64,000 nucleotides of DNA, taken from positions 52,481 to 116,480 of the forward strand of contig JBCDKJ010000002.1 in assembly GCA_038746745.1 (NCBI GenBank), in the 5' to 3' direction. The translations under genes and the position numbers were made by a program. Below the pieces are notes generated by a model. That model did not search any database, was not told where the DNA came from, and was given only the letters and a program-made list of their open reading frames with translations. This stretch comes from JANQIO01 sp038746745. Lineage in GTDB: Bacteria > Pseudomonadota > Gammaproteobacteria > Pseudomonadales > Halieaceae. This document shows positions 16,274-24,115 of the stretch, in pieces (positions within the stretch are counted from its first letter, which is position 1; each line of letters starts with the position of its first letter).

Positions 16274-17499
16274 TGCTGCACCGGGTCTGGCTAGGGTTTT
16301 TTCTTACAGCCTTCGCTACCGGCTTATATCAGTGGGTCATGGTCGGTGACGCAGCCGTGTTTCAGCGCATGGTGGCAGCCATGTTCGATATGGCGACCCT
16401 GGCCGTGGAACTGGCGATCGGCCTGATCGGACTAATGGCCCTCTGGTTAGGCATTATGGCCTTGGGGGAGGCCAGTGGTCTGGTTGATCGCCTGGCGAAA
16501 GTTCTCTCACCTGTATTTACCCGCTTGATGCCCGAGGTCCCGGTCGGGCACCCCGCTATCTCGTCTATGACCCTGAATCTGTCCGCCAATGTGCTGGGCC
16601 TGGATAATGCCGCTACACCGCTGGGCATCCGAGCCATGCAGGATTTGCAGCGGCTCAACCCAGAGCCGGATACGGCGACCAATGCGCAGATACTGTTTCT
16701 GGTGTTGAATACGTCTTCGGTGACGCTGTTTCCCGTTACGGTGCTGCTGTATCGGGCTCAATTGGGTGCAGCAGACCCGGCGGTGGTGTTTATACCGATA
16801 TTGATCGCAACCAGTTGTTCAACGCTGGCGGGTTTGCTGGTCACCGCCTGGGTGCAGCGCATCCGCCTGAGCGACACCGTTGTGCTGCTGTGGCTGGCCG
16901 GCGCATTTGCTGTGCTGCTGGCCTTGGTCGGTTATTTTGCGACGCTCAGCGCTGAGGCGCTGCAGCAGCAGTCCAGCCTGTTCGCGAATCTCATCATCCT
17001 GTCATTGGTAATGCTGTTTTTGCTGGCCGCGCAGCGCAAGCAGATCAATGTGTACGACACGTTTATTGCCGGTGCTCGCGATGGGTTCAGGACCGCCATA
17101 GAGATCATTCCATTTCTTCTGGCCATGCTGGTGGCGATTGGCGTTTTTCGTGCCAGCGGCGCTTTAGACCTGCTGCTGGATGGCACTCGCGCGTTGTTTG
17201 CCCCGCTGGGTGCAGACCTGCGCTGGGTGGACGCCATGCCCACCGCACTGATGAAGCCGCTGTCTGGCAGTGGTGCCAGGGCCATGATGGTGGAGACGAT
17301 GAACAGTTTCGGTGTGGATTCTTTTCAGGGGCGCCTGGCGGCTACCCTGCAGGGCTCTACAGAGACCACTTTTTACGTACTGGCAGTCTATTTTGGGGCG
17401 GCGGGTATCCGCCATGGGCGCCATGCTCTAGCCTGTGGTCTGGCGGCAGACGCGGCGGGGATAACTGCCGCTATATTTGTAAGTTATTGGTTTTACTGA
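16273..17499 (+). CDS. Nucleoside-recognition (Gate) domain membrane protein, SpmA/SpmB-like fusion
   Basis: Integral membrane protein of 408 residues with about eight to nine hydrophobic segments. Two Gate-type halves can be seen: the first with the SMTLNLSANVLGLDNAATP block (about residues 95-115), typical of SpmA, and the second with MKPLSGSGARAMMVETMN and QGSTETTFYVLAVYFG (about 325-385), typical of SpmB. In spore formers the two halves are separate genes; in Gram-negatives they are commonly fused like this. Transport of a nucleoside-like or small solute is often assumed but unproven. Coupled by a 1-nt overlap to the upstream hydrolase. Confidence 0.85.
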   Translation: MLHRVWLGFFLTAFATGLYQWVMVGDAAVFQRMVAAMFDMATLAVELAIGLIGLMALWLGIMALGEASGLVDRLAKVLSPVFTRLMPEVPVGHPAISSMTLNLSANVLGLDNAATPLGIRAMQDLQRLNPEPDTATNAQILFLVLNTSSVTLFPVTVLLYRAQLGAADPAVVFIPILIATSCSTLAGLLVTAWVQRIRLSDTVVLLWLAGAFAVLLALVGYFATLSAEALQQQSSLFANLIILSLVMLFLLAAQRKQINVYDTFIAGARDGFRTAIEIIPFLLAMLVAIGVFRASGALDLLLDGTRALFAPLGADLRWVDAMPTALMKPLSGSGARAMMVETMNSFGVDSFQGRLAATLQGSTETTFYVLAVYFGAAGIRHGRHALACGLAADAAGITAAIFVSYWFY

Positions 17500-17585
17500 A
17501 GTTAAATTCGCTAATAGGTGCTAAGGTGCAAAATCTGTAGTAACGCGCTAGTCTGATAGACCAAGCCTCTCTATACGGCCCTGTT

Positions 17586-18281
17586 ATGGACTACGCACAA
17601 TTCTGTCCTGTCGCCAAAACGGCGGAAATCCTGGGAGAGAAATGGACAATTCTGATCCTGCGTGAGCTCCTCTACGGCACCCATCGCTTCAACGATTTTC
17701 AGCGAGCCATCCGTGGTATTTCGCCCACCATGCTGACCAAGCGTCTCAAAGAGCTGGAATCCCACGGAATCGTTACCAAAAATGATCATGATTACGCGCT
17801 CACTCCTGCAGGTGAGGACCTTGCGCCGCTGGTGCGCCAATTCGCCATCTGGGGTATGCGCTGGACTCGGGGCACAGTTACCGATGCGGAACTGGACGTG
17901 GAACTGCTGCTCTGGGACATCCGCCGTCGCATCGATACTGCGTTTTTACCGGAGGCCGGCGCAGTCATTGAGCTATGCGTAAATGACCACGCTGAGCCCA
18001 ACCGCTGGTGGTATATCGTCGCGCAGGCCGAGGAGAAGCTGGAGCACAGAGAGGTCGGGCTTGTCACTGACGCGCCCGATCGCGACATTGATCTGGTAAT
18101 TAATGCCGATCTCCGCACACTCATCGAACTGTGGCTGGGCGAACTGCCGCTGCAGGACGCACTGGTGCTGCGGCGCCTGGTACTGAAGGGGCGGCCGATC
18201 CTGATTCGCGCTATTGAGCAGTGGCTGCCATTAGCCCGCTATGCGACATACTCGCGGGTAGCGCGGCAAAACTCTCTCTGA
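17586..18281 (+). CDS. HxlR-family winged-helix transcriptional regulator
   Basis: The first ~100 residues form an HxlR winged helix: CPVAKTAEILGEKWTILILREL, then RFNDFQRAIRGISPTMLTKRLKEL in the recognition region. At 231 residues it is about twice the usual length; the C-terminal half (from ~110) resembles an SCP2/sterol-carrier-like domain seen in the long HxlR subgroup, which may bind a hydrophobic ligand. Its 3' end overlaps the convergent luciferase-like monooxygenase gene by 71 bp. No operator could be assigned. Confidence 0.88.
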   Translation: MDYAQFCPVAKTAEILGEKWTILILRELLYGTHRFNDFQRAIRGISPTMLTKRLKELESHGIVTKNDHDYALTPAGEDLAPLVRQFAIWGMRWTRGTVTDAELDVELLLWDIRRRIDTAFLPEAGAVIELCVNDHAEPNRWWYIVAQAEEKLEHREVGLVTDAPDRDIDLVINADLRTLIELWLGELPLQDALVLRRLVLKGRPILIRAIEQWLPLARYATYSRVARQNSL

Positions 18282-19167
18282 GTGCCGGCTCCGGCACACC
18301 TGCTACCCGCGGCCGGACGGCAACCAGATGATTGAGCGCCAGCCTGGAGCGGTAGTGGGCCAACTGCTCAGCGACCTCAGCGGCATTGCCAAGAACACAA
18401 ATGTCTTCTATGTCCGGTGCCTGCTCTGACGAGAGTGGTCCACGCGACTGCTGCGCGAGTTTTGTGCGCACACTGTCAATGAGCTGTACGTCGTCAGACA
18501 CAAAGACGGTTCGCATAATGGCCCGCGTAGCGGGCGCAAGCTGCTCGTACTCCGCAAGACCTTCTTCGTATATCGCGTAATTTCGTTCCAGCTCCGTCAG
18601 CGTCTCCATGGGTGAGGCAAAATAGGGCAGGCCGAGTCTAGCCGCCTGGGCAATGGCTTTGGGACCAAAGGCCGCCATCCACAGCGGTGGGTGCGGCTGC
18701 TGACAGGGCAGTGGCACCAGCGCCTGTTCCTTGAATACTGGCTCGCCGGCCCAGGCGGACAGCATTCGTTCGAGAACGCTGTCGAGGCGACGCCGCTTTT
18801 CACGAATTGGCACGCCAAAAGCCTGCAGCATATCGGCGCTGTAGCCGCGCCCCAGACCTAATATCAGGCGCCCGTTCGAGAGCTGGTCCAGACTGGCGGC
18901 CTGGGCAGCAGCCAGTAGAGGCTCGCGAATGGGCAGCAACCATGAGGTAGTGCCGAGTCGAATATCGGTGGTGGTCGCTGCCGCCGCCGCCAGTATCAGT
19001 AAGGGGTCGGGTATAGGAACATTTGGTGTGAAGTGATTTTCGGGCAGGAAAAAGCTGCGATAGCCCCAGCTCTCTGCCTGCCGCGCCTGTTCCGCCAGCG
19101 CCATAGCACTAGTACCTGCCCGCATTTGCCAAGGGACCAGGCCCAGCGAAAACTCGTCAGGGTGCAC
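18211..19167 (-). CDS. LLM-class flavin-dependent oxidoreductase (luciferase-like monooxygenase)
   Basis: TIM-barrel flavin monooxygenase of 318 residues. It opens with FSLGLVPWQMR, has the family segments WGYRSFFLPENHFTP and RLGTTSWLLPIREPL, and the conserved GRLILGLGRGYSADML. Oxygen and reduced FMN (or F420 in some relatives) are the expected co-substrates. The last ~23 codons overlap the HxlR regulator gene on the other strand. It is followed upstream, 14 nt away on the same strand, by the epimerase gene that is transcribed first, so both probably form one operon. Substrate unknown. Confidence 0.87.
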   Translation of the reverse strand: MHPDEFSLGLVPWQMRAGTSAMALAEQARQAESWGYRSFFLPENHFTPNVPIPDPLLILAAAAATTTDIRLGTTSWLLPIREPLLAAAQAASLDQLSNGRLILGLGRGYSADMLQAFGVPIREKRRRLDSVLERMLSAWAGEPVFKEQALVPLPCQQPHPPLWMAAFGPKAIAQAARLGLPYFASPMETLTELERNYAIYEEGLAEYEQLAPATRAIMRTVFVSDDVQLIDSVRTKLAQQSRGPLSSEQAPDIEDICVLGNAAEVAEQLAHYRSRLALNHLVAVRPRVAGVPEPALRESFAALPASMSHSGLMAATAQ

Positions 19168-19181
19168 GCTTGCCTCCGTTC

Positions 19182-20198
19182 TCAGCCTGGCTCAATCAGT
19201 TTTCCGGCCTGACGGGGTTCGACCAGCCCCTCTGCAGCCATATAGCGAATGGCATCAGAAAGGCTGTCGGCGACGGGTCGAAAGGAGATGCCCAGCTCGA
19301 CGAGGGATTTACTGTTATCCATGCGCACCCAATTGGTGGCATATACCATGGCTTCATGGGTCACCGGGATATCCAGGGCCTTGCCCCGGATGCGGGTCAG
19401 CCAGTCGACCAGTCGCCCCAGTGCCAGCATAAGCCCGCCCGGCACCTGCACTTTCTGAATGCGTCGACCCGTGATCTCCGACAGGGTGTCCACCAACTCG
19501 CCCCAGGCCAGGAAGTGTCCGCCCAGCGGATAGCGCCCTGGCGGCAGATCGCGCTCCAGCAAGGCCAGGTGTGCAGCAGCGATATCCCGAACATCTACCC
19601 ACTGGTTGCCACTCGGCAGAACTGGCGCAGCGCTGCCCAGATAGCTGCGCAGTCCCTGGTGCGGTGCCGTGAAACCAGGATCGTCGGGCCCGATGACTGA
19701 GGCGGGATACGTGATATGGACGGGTTTACCCGCCTCTTGCAGGCCGCGAACAAAGTTTTCGCAGGCGACTTTTGAACTGGCGTAGGGATTGCTCGCGCTG
19801 CCCGGGGGTGAGTATTCATTAAGAAAGCGCGCGTCGGGGTCGTACAGGGCGGTCACGCTGGAAACATGAATAATGCATCGGAAATTGCGCGCGGCAGCGC
19901 CGCCCACCACTAGCTCCGTGCCTCCCAGATTGGTCGCCATGACCAACTCGGCGTCTTTTTGGTCAACGGAAACCATGGCTGCGGTATGGATGACGGCGTC
20001 ACAGCCGGAAAGTGCTTTGTCTACGGCCTCCGGATCAGTCACATCGCCCAGGACATAGTCAGTGATATCACTGCCATACAATCGCCGGAGCTTATCCTTG
20101 TCACGCACCAGCAAGCGTACTTTGTGACCCGCCGCCAGTAGCGTTCTGGCAGTGTGCAGCCCGATAAAACCCGTACCGCCTGTGATCATTACGCGCAT
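19182..20198 (-). CDS. NAD-dependent epimerase/dehydratase (dihydroflavonol-4-reductase-like extended SDR)
   Basis: Extended short-chain dehydrogenase of 338 residues. Nucleotide motif TGGTGFIG is at the N-terminus, DVTDPEAVDKAL binds the cofactor adenine region, HTAAMVS and the catalytic NPYASSKVACE (Tyr and Lys) follow. Start is ATG 20198, giving MRVMITGG; the longer frame to 20270 has no support. The C-terminal half (GRRIQKVQVPG, then GKALDIPVTHE) resembles the DFR and 3-beta-hydroxysteroid dehydrogenase groups. Probably transcribed with the downstream luciferase-like monooxygenase. Confidence 0.87.
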   Translation of the reverse strand: MRVMITGGTGFIGLHTARTLLAAGHKVRLLVRDKDKLRRLYGSDITDYVLGDVTDPEAVDKALSGCDAVIHTAAMVSVDQKDAELVMATNLGGTELVVGGAAARNFRCIIHVSSVTALYDPDARFLNEYSPPGSASNPYASSKVACENFVRGLQEAGKPVHITYPASVIGPDDPGFTAPHQGLRSYLGSAAPVLPSGNQWVDVRDIAAAHLALLERDLPPGRYPLGGHFLAWGELVDTLSEITGRRIQKVQVPGGLMLALGRLVDWLTRIRGKALDIPVTHEAMVYATNWVRMDNSKSLVELGISFRPVADSLSDAIRYMAAEGLVEPRQAGKLIEPG

Positions 20199-20380
20199 AA
20201 AACACTGTATCCGGAATCTAACCCCATCGAACAGTCTTTCCAGTCCTGTATGGCCCGCTCGGGGCGACACAGTCGCCAGGGCAAAACTGTCTGCGTAAAA
20301 AAGTCACACCGCAACGCCCGAGGGATTGCATGGCTTGGGCCATGCAGCGACTATAGAGGCTTGTGAGATCGAAGGACACA

Positions 20381-20410
20381 TTGCCTCCGCGCTAAACAGG
20401 GCTCTTTATA
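20381..20410 (+). promoter_or_regulatory. Possible sigma-70 promoter ahead of the 17-bp repeat
   Basis: TTGCCT at 20381-20386 and TTTATA at 20405-20410 are 18 nt apart, which would start transcription at the first base or two of the tandem repeat. This rests on consensus likeness only. Confidence 0.3.
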
Positions 20411-20414
20411 TTTA

Positions 20415-20516
20415 AGGGCTCTTGGCAGCTCAGGGCTCTTGGCAGCTCAGGGCTCTTGGCAGCTCAGGGCTCTTGGCAGCTCAGGGCTGTTAGCAGCCCA
20501 GGGCTGTTAGCAGCCC
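20415..20516 (+). repeat. 17-bp tandem repeat, six copies
   Basis: Six head-to-tail 17-mers (starts 20415, 20432, 20449, 20466, 20483, 20500). The first four are AGGGCTCTTGGCAGCTC; the last two are AGGGCTGTTAGCAGCCC, with three shared substitutions. In the variant copies GGGCTG and CAGCCC form a perfect 6-bp stem with a TTAG loop, while the first type pairs only partly. The array is in the 620-nt gap between the epimerase and the MFS gene, directly in front of a small ORF. Confidence 0.9.
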
Positions 20517-20520
20517 AGGA

Positions 20521-20667
20521 ATGGCAACACGGATCAACGAGACAACAGTCATGGAAAGCAACACACACAACGCATACGTCAGGCGCGACCGGGTCAAGAC
20601 TGTCGGTCGTCAGTCTGTGCTGTGGGTGATTAGCACCGACTGCCATTCGCTGATGCCAGACGCATAG
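20521..20667 (+). CDS. Candidate small protein, 48 residues, unknown
   Basis: A short open frame from ATG 20521 to TAG, beginning MATRINETTVMES and ending with VLWVISTDCHSLMPDA. AGGA stands immediately before the ATG, too close to be an ideal ribosome site; the in-frame ATG at 20551 is an alternative start. It lies between a tandem repeat with a possible promoter and a strong terminator, so the transcript would be a discrete ~330-nt unit. I do not recognise the product. It could be a real small protein, a leader peptide, or chance within a non-coding RNA. Confidence 0.35.
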   Translation: MATRINETTVMESNTHNAYVRRDRVKTVGRQSVLWVISTDCHSLMPDA

Positions 20668-20700
20668 CAAGGTTCAAAGACGCTTTCGATTTAACAATGT

Positions 20701-20757
20701 AATCAAACAGAAAAGCCTCCGAGGACCCAGAACCCGGAGGCTTTTTTCGTTTTGATT
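20701..20757 (+). terminator. Strong Rho-independent terminator (bidirectional)
   Basis: GC-rich stem AAAAGCCTCCG (20711) paired with CGGAGGCTTTT (20735), followed by a T run (20741-20747). Outer arms AATCAAA and TTTGATT extend the helix. It would end a transcript through the repeat and small ORF, and lies 60 nt before the MFS gene. Confidence 0.85.
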
Positions 20758-20818
20758 CACCTTTTCTGAATCCCCAACGTTTCCGGTTCCGGGCCTCACG
20801 GGCCGCGAGGTAGACGCC

Positions 20819-22069
20819 GTGGAACGGTCGCTCCGAATTAACGTAAATACCCTGTACCTGATGGGGTTCTTTCACAGCTTTCTGGTGGTGACACCCATAT
20901 TCGTGCCGCTGCTGCAGGGCTATGGGCTGAGCATGGCCGAGGTCATGCAAACCCAGGCCATGTTTGCCTTTACGGTTGCGGTGCTGGAAGTGCCTTCGGG
21001 CTATATCGCCGACCTGTGGGGAAGGCGCCGCGCCATGCTGCTTGGCTCGGCCATCAATGCGGCGGGTTATGTAAGCCTGATGCAGGCGCAGAGCTTCGGC
21101 GACTTTCTGTTTTGCGAGTTCCTGCTCGGTGTGGGTATCAGCCTGATCTCCGGTGCTGATGTCGCGCTGCTATACGACTCAGAATCACAGCTGGCCGCCG
21201 CCGGTGATGAGACGGCTAACCCCAGCCGCGGGTTAAGCAGGCTGATAGCGATTGAAGCGGGCGCATCCGGTGTTGCGGGCATTGTCGCCAGTCTGCTGTT
21301 TGCCTTCGGCGATATGGGACTGCTATTGGCAGTGCAGGCTGCGTGTGGGTTTATTCCACTGCTACTGGGTTGCCTGCTGACGGAGGCGCCTCGCCCCCTG
21401 CTTGCTCAGGCACATCGCGGCCACGCAGTTGCCATTCTGGGTGTGCTGTTGAAGGGCAGCCCCGTTGTGTTGTGGACGTCTATCGCCATTGTCGCTTTTG
21501 GCTTGTTGGCGATGTACGCCTACTGGATTTACCAAAAGTACTGGGAGGTGCAGGGCATACCCGTCGGTGCCTTTGGCTATATCTGGGCGGCTTTTGCCCT
21601 TAGCGTCAGCGTGACAGCGCGCTACTCTGGCGCGCTGGAAGCCTGGCTTGGCTGGCGCCGACTACTGTGGGCGACCGCGCTTCTGCCGCTGGCTGGCATT
21701 CTGGGTATGGCTGTGTTCAGCGGCTGGGTGGGCGTCTTGTTTGGCTTTGCGATTCAGCTCAGCCGAGGTATCAGTCTGACGTTGTTCTACGAGGCACTTA
21801 ACCGTCGCATCGCCGGAGACTATCGCGCGACAGTGAACTCATTGGTGAGCCTGGGTCTTCGCGCGCTGTTCATTGTCACCGGCCCGCTGATGGGCTGGGC
21901 GCTGGACCTGGCGGGTGTGAGTTCCACGCTGTTGGGTCTCGCCCTGGTGTTTACGCCGCTGCTGATTCTGGTGGTGCTGGCGCTGGTGCCACGCATCGGT
22001 CGGGACGTTAACGAGGAGGCTGTGCCAGAGCTGCCCGCTCTGGAACAGCCAGACCGGGCAACTTTCTGA
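20819..22069 (+). CDS. Major facilitator superfamily transporter
   Basis: About 12 membrane helices across 416 residues with the MFS cytoplasmic loop 2-3 signature GYIADLWGRRRAML (near residues 60-75) and a long central loop. The start is GTG 20819, 9 nt after GAGG at 20807-20810. The second half carries SRGISLTLFYEALNRR. It lacks residues that would define a substrate class, so drug or small-solute efflux is only a guess. It is preceded by a terminator and so has its own transcription start; the AraC-type regulator gene follows 86 nt downstream. Confidence 0.85.
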   Translation: MERSLRINVNTLYLMGFFHSFLVVTPIFVPLLQGYGLSMAEVMQTQAMFAFTVAVLEVPSGYIADLWGRRRAMLLGSAINAAGYVSLMQAQSFGDFLFCEFLLGVGISLISGADVALLYDSESQLAAAGDETANPSRGLSRLIAIEAGASGVAGIVASLLFAFGDMGLLLAVQAACGFIPLLLGCLLTEAPRPLLAQAHRGHAVAILGVLLKGSPVVLWTSIAIVAFGLLAMYAYWIYQKYWEVQGIPVGAFGYIWAAFALSVSVTARYSGALEAWLGWRRLLWATALLPLAGILGMAVFSGWVGVLFGFAIQLSRGISLTLFYEALNRRIAGDYRATVNSLVSLGLRALFIVTGPLMGWALDLAGVSSTLLGLALVFTPLLILVVLALVPRIGRDVNEEAVPELPALEQPDRATF

Positions 22070-22155
22070 CGCACGGCTCTTTACTCACTAACGCCTCGCC
22101 GCTGGCGGCGGGGCGCTTTCACGCTATACACTGCGCTTACATATCTGAGCGTTTC

Positions 22156-23178
22156 ATGCAGCAACAACACTCTATTCTTGCCACACTCATTCTTCCGGTC
22201 GCAAAGGCTCTGCGCACCCATGGGATTGATCCTATGCAGCTCTTTGAGCAGGCCGGTATCGATGCTGCCAGCGTAATCAACCCCGACCGCCGCATTGCCA
22301 TGGATAACATGCAGGCGCTTTGGCGACTGGCGGAAGAGGCGACCGGCGATGACTGTCTGGGCTTGGAAGCCGCAGAAGAGTTGCAACCCGCGACCTTACA
22401 GGGGCTGGGGCTGGCCATACTTGCCAGTTCAACGCTGTACGACGTGCTGAGTCGCCTGGTGCGCTTTGCCCACATTTACTCTACCGGCCTGGACCTGGAG
22501 TTGGTAAATGAGGGGGAATGGGTAGATGTGCAGTTTCACCATGCGCCGGGGCTGAGTCCCAGTTGGATTAGCCAGGACTTTTCCATGGGCATCGGCAATG
22601 TGCTGTGTCGTCTCACGCTGGGCGAGTATGTGAGCCCCTTCTGCATCGAGTGCAAGCGCCCGCCACCGTCCGATCCGGATCGCTACGTTGCACTGATGGG
22701 TGCGCCGGTAAGCTTCAACTCAGCGGTCAACAGGGTGCGTTATGTGCGCAGCGACATCGTGGAGCAGTTGGCCTCTGCGAACCCTGAGCTGGCCCGCGTC
22801 AATGATGAACAGGCCGAAACCTATCTGGCGAGTTTTACGTCGGTCAGCACCAGTCGCGCCGTGGTAGCCAGGATTATCGAGCGTCTGCCTGATGGCCCGC
22901 CGGCGCAAAAAGACATCGCAGAGTCGATGCACATGAGCAACCGCACCCTGCAGCGTAAGCTTAAGGACGAGGGCACCAGCTTTATAGACCTGCTGGGTGA
23001 TGCGAGACTGTCGCTGGCGCGCAAATACCTGGTGCAGCCACAGCGCTCGATCGTAGAAATTGCCTACCTGCTGGGCTTTTCCGAGCCCAGCACCTTTTCC
23101 CGGGCCTTCAAGCGCTGGACCGGACAGGCGCCAGCGGAGTTTCGTGCCGCGGCGCTCGCGGAACGCGCAGACCCCTGA
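22156..23178 (+). CDS. AraC-family transcriptional regulator
   Basis: N-terminal ligand-binding domain of the arabinose-binding/OruR type (about residues 15-210, with LGLAILASSTLYDVL) and a C-terminal AraC double helix-turn-helix (about 235-330). The first HTH contains DIAESMHMSNRTLQRKL, the second IVEIAYLLGFSEPSTFSRAF. At 340 residues it matches the family. No ribosome site is obvious before ATG 22156. The target could be the upstream MFS transporter or a distant operon; the sequence does not decide. Confidence 0.9.
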   Translation: MQQQHSILATLILPVAKALRTHGIDPMQLFEQAGIDAASVINPDRRIAMDNMQALWRLAEEATGDDCLGLEAAEELQPATLQGLGLAILASSTLYDVLSRLVRFAHIYSTGLDLELVNEGEWVDVQFHHAPGLSPSWISQDFSMGIGNVLCRLTLGEYVSPFCIECKRPPPSDPDRYVALMGAPVSFNSAVNRVRYVRSDIVEQLASANPELARVNDEQAETYLASFTSVSTSRAVVARIIERLPDGPPAQKDIAESMHMSNRTLQRKLKDEGTSFIDLLGDARLSLARKYLVQPQRSIVEIAYLLGFSEPSTFSRAFKRWTGQAPAEFRAAALAERADP

Positions 23179-23242
23179 TAGTCTTTCGGTCGCCAGGGCG
23201 TAAGGCACGGCCCAATAATTCGAATTAAGTGCGGAGGTTTGC

Positions 23243-24115
23243 ATGTCATTGGTCTTAATCGTCGCGGATCGCGCAGAAGAGCGTCAGATCGCTCTGGCGC
23301 GGGGTCTGGAACTGGCTGCAAAGATGGGTTGGGGCGCCCAGCTAGTCGGTTTCGTCTATGAGAATCTGGATGCCCTCGGACAGGCTACCGAGATCGACCG
23401 GCAGCAGCTCAAAAAGCGCCTGATTGCCAAACGACGCGAAGAACTGGAGGCAGAGCTAAAAAAGCAGCGCCACGACGTACCCGTCGCCTTGTCCGTAGTC
23501 TGGGAAAAAGCGATCCACCTGTGGCTGGACAAACAGTGCGAGCGCAAAAGCTATGCAGCCGTCATCAAAACCGGGCATCGCACGGAGACGTTCACCTATA
23601 CGTCGACCGATTGGCATCTACTGCGGGAGTGTCCGGCACCGGTAATGATTGCCGCTGAGAAAAAATGGCGCGCGACCAAACCCATCGTGGCCTCAATTGA
23701 TCTCAGCGACAACTCCCGCGCCAATCGAGCGCTGAACGACCGTATTATCAACACCGCTAAAGAGTTTGCTGAGCGTCTGGATTGCAAACTCTACGTTGTC
23801 AGTGCCCTGCATATTCCGACGGTACTGCGGGAACTGGACCTGGTGGATGAGTTCTCGCACACCAAGAAGATGAAAGATGATCTGCAACCCAAAATCGCCA
23901 AGCTGACCAAAGACCACGACATTCCTCTGTCCAGCTTCAAACTCAAACAGGGCCCGGTGGATAAGGTGATCACCAGCGAATCAGCGCGTCTGAAGGCGCA
24001 GCTGGTAGTGATGGGGACAATTGGCCGCAAGGGCGTGAAAGGCCGTCTTTTGGGAAACACGGCAGAAAAGGTTCTCAGCCGTCTGCGCACCGACGTGTTG
24101 GCGATTAAGCCTTGA
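23243..24115 (+). CDS. Universal stress protein, tandem UspA domains (UspE-like)
   Basis: Cytoplasmic stress protein of 290 residues made of two Usp domains. The second half ends with GTIGRKGVKGRLLGNTAEKVL, the ATP-binding type G-x2-G-x9-G-S/N pattern, and the first has AAVIKTGHRTETFTYTSTDW in the corresponding place but without the glycine pattern, so only the second domain likely binds nucleotide. UspE of enteric bacteria has the same build. GGAGG lies 8 nt before ATG 23243. The 3' end overlaps the convergent sortase-system kinase gene by 11 bp. Confidence 0.9.
   Translation: MSLVLIVADRAEERQIALARGLELAAKMGWGAQLVGFVYENLDALGQATEIDRQQLKKRLIAKRREELEAELKKQRHDVPVALSVVWEKAIHLWLDKQCERKSYAAVIKTGHRTETFTYTSTDWHLLRECPAPVMIAAEKKWRATKPIVASIDLSDNSRANRALNDRIINTAKEFAERLDCKLYVVSALHIPTVLRELDLVDEFSHTKKMKDDLQPKIAKLTKDHDIPLSSFKLKQGPVDKVITSESARLKAQLVVMGTIGRKGVKGRLLGNTAEKVLSRLRTDVLAIKP

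Noticed and set aside
20415..20516. Tandem repeats considered as a CRISPR array
   Set aside because: Units are 17 bp with no spacers between, and there are no cas genes.
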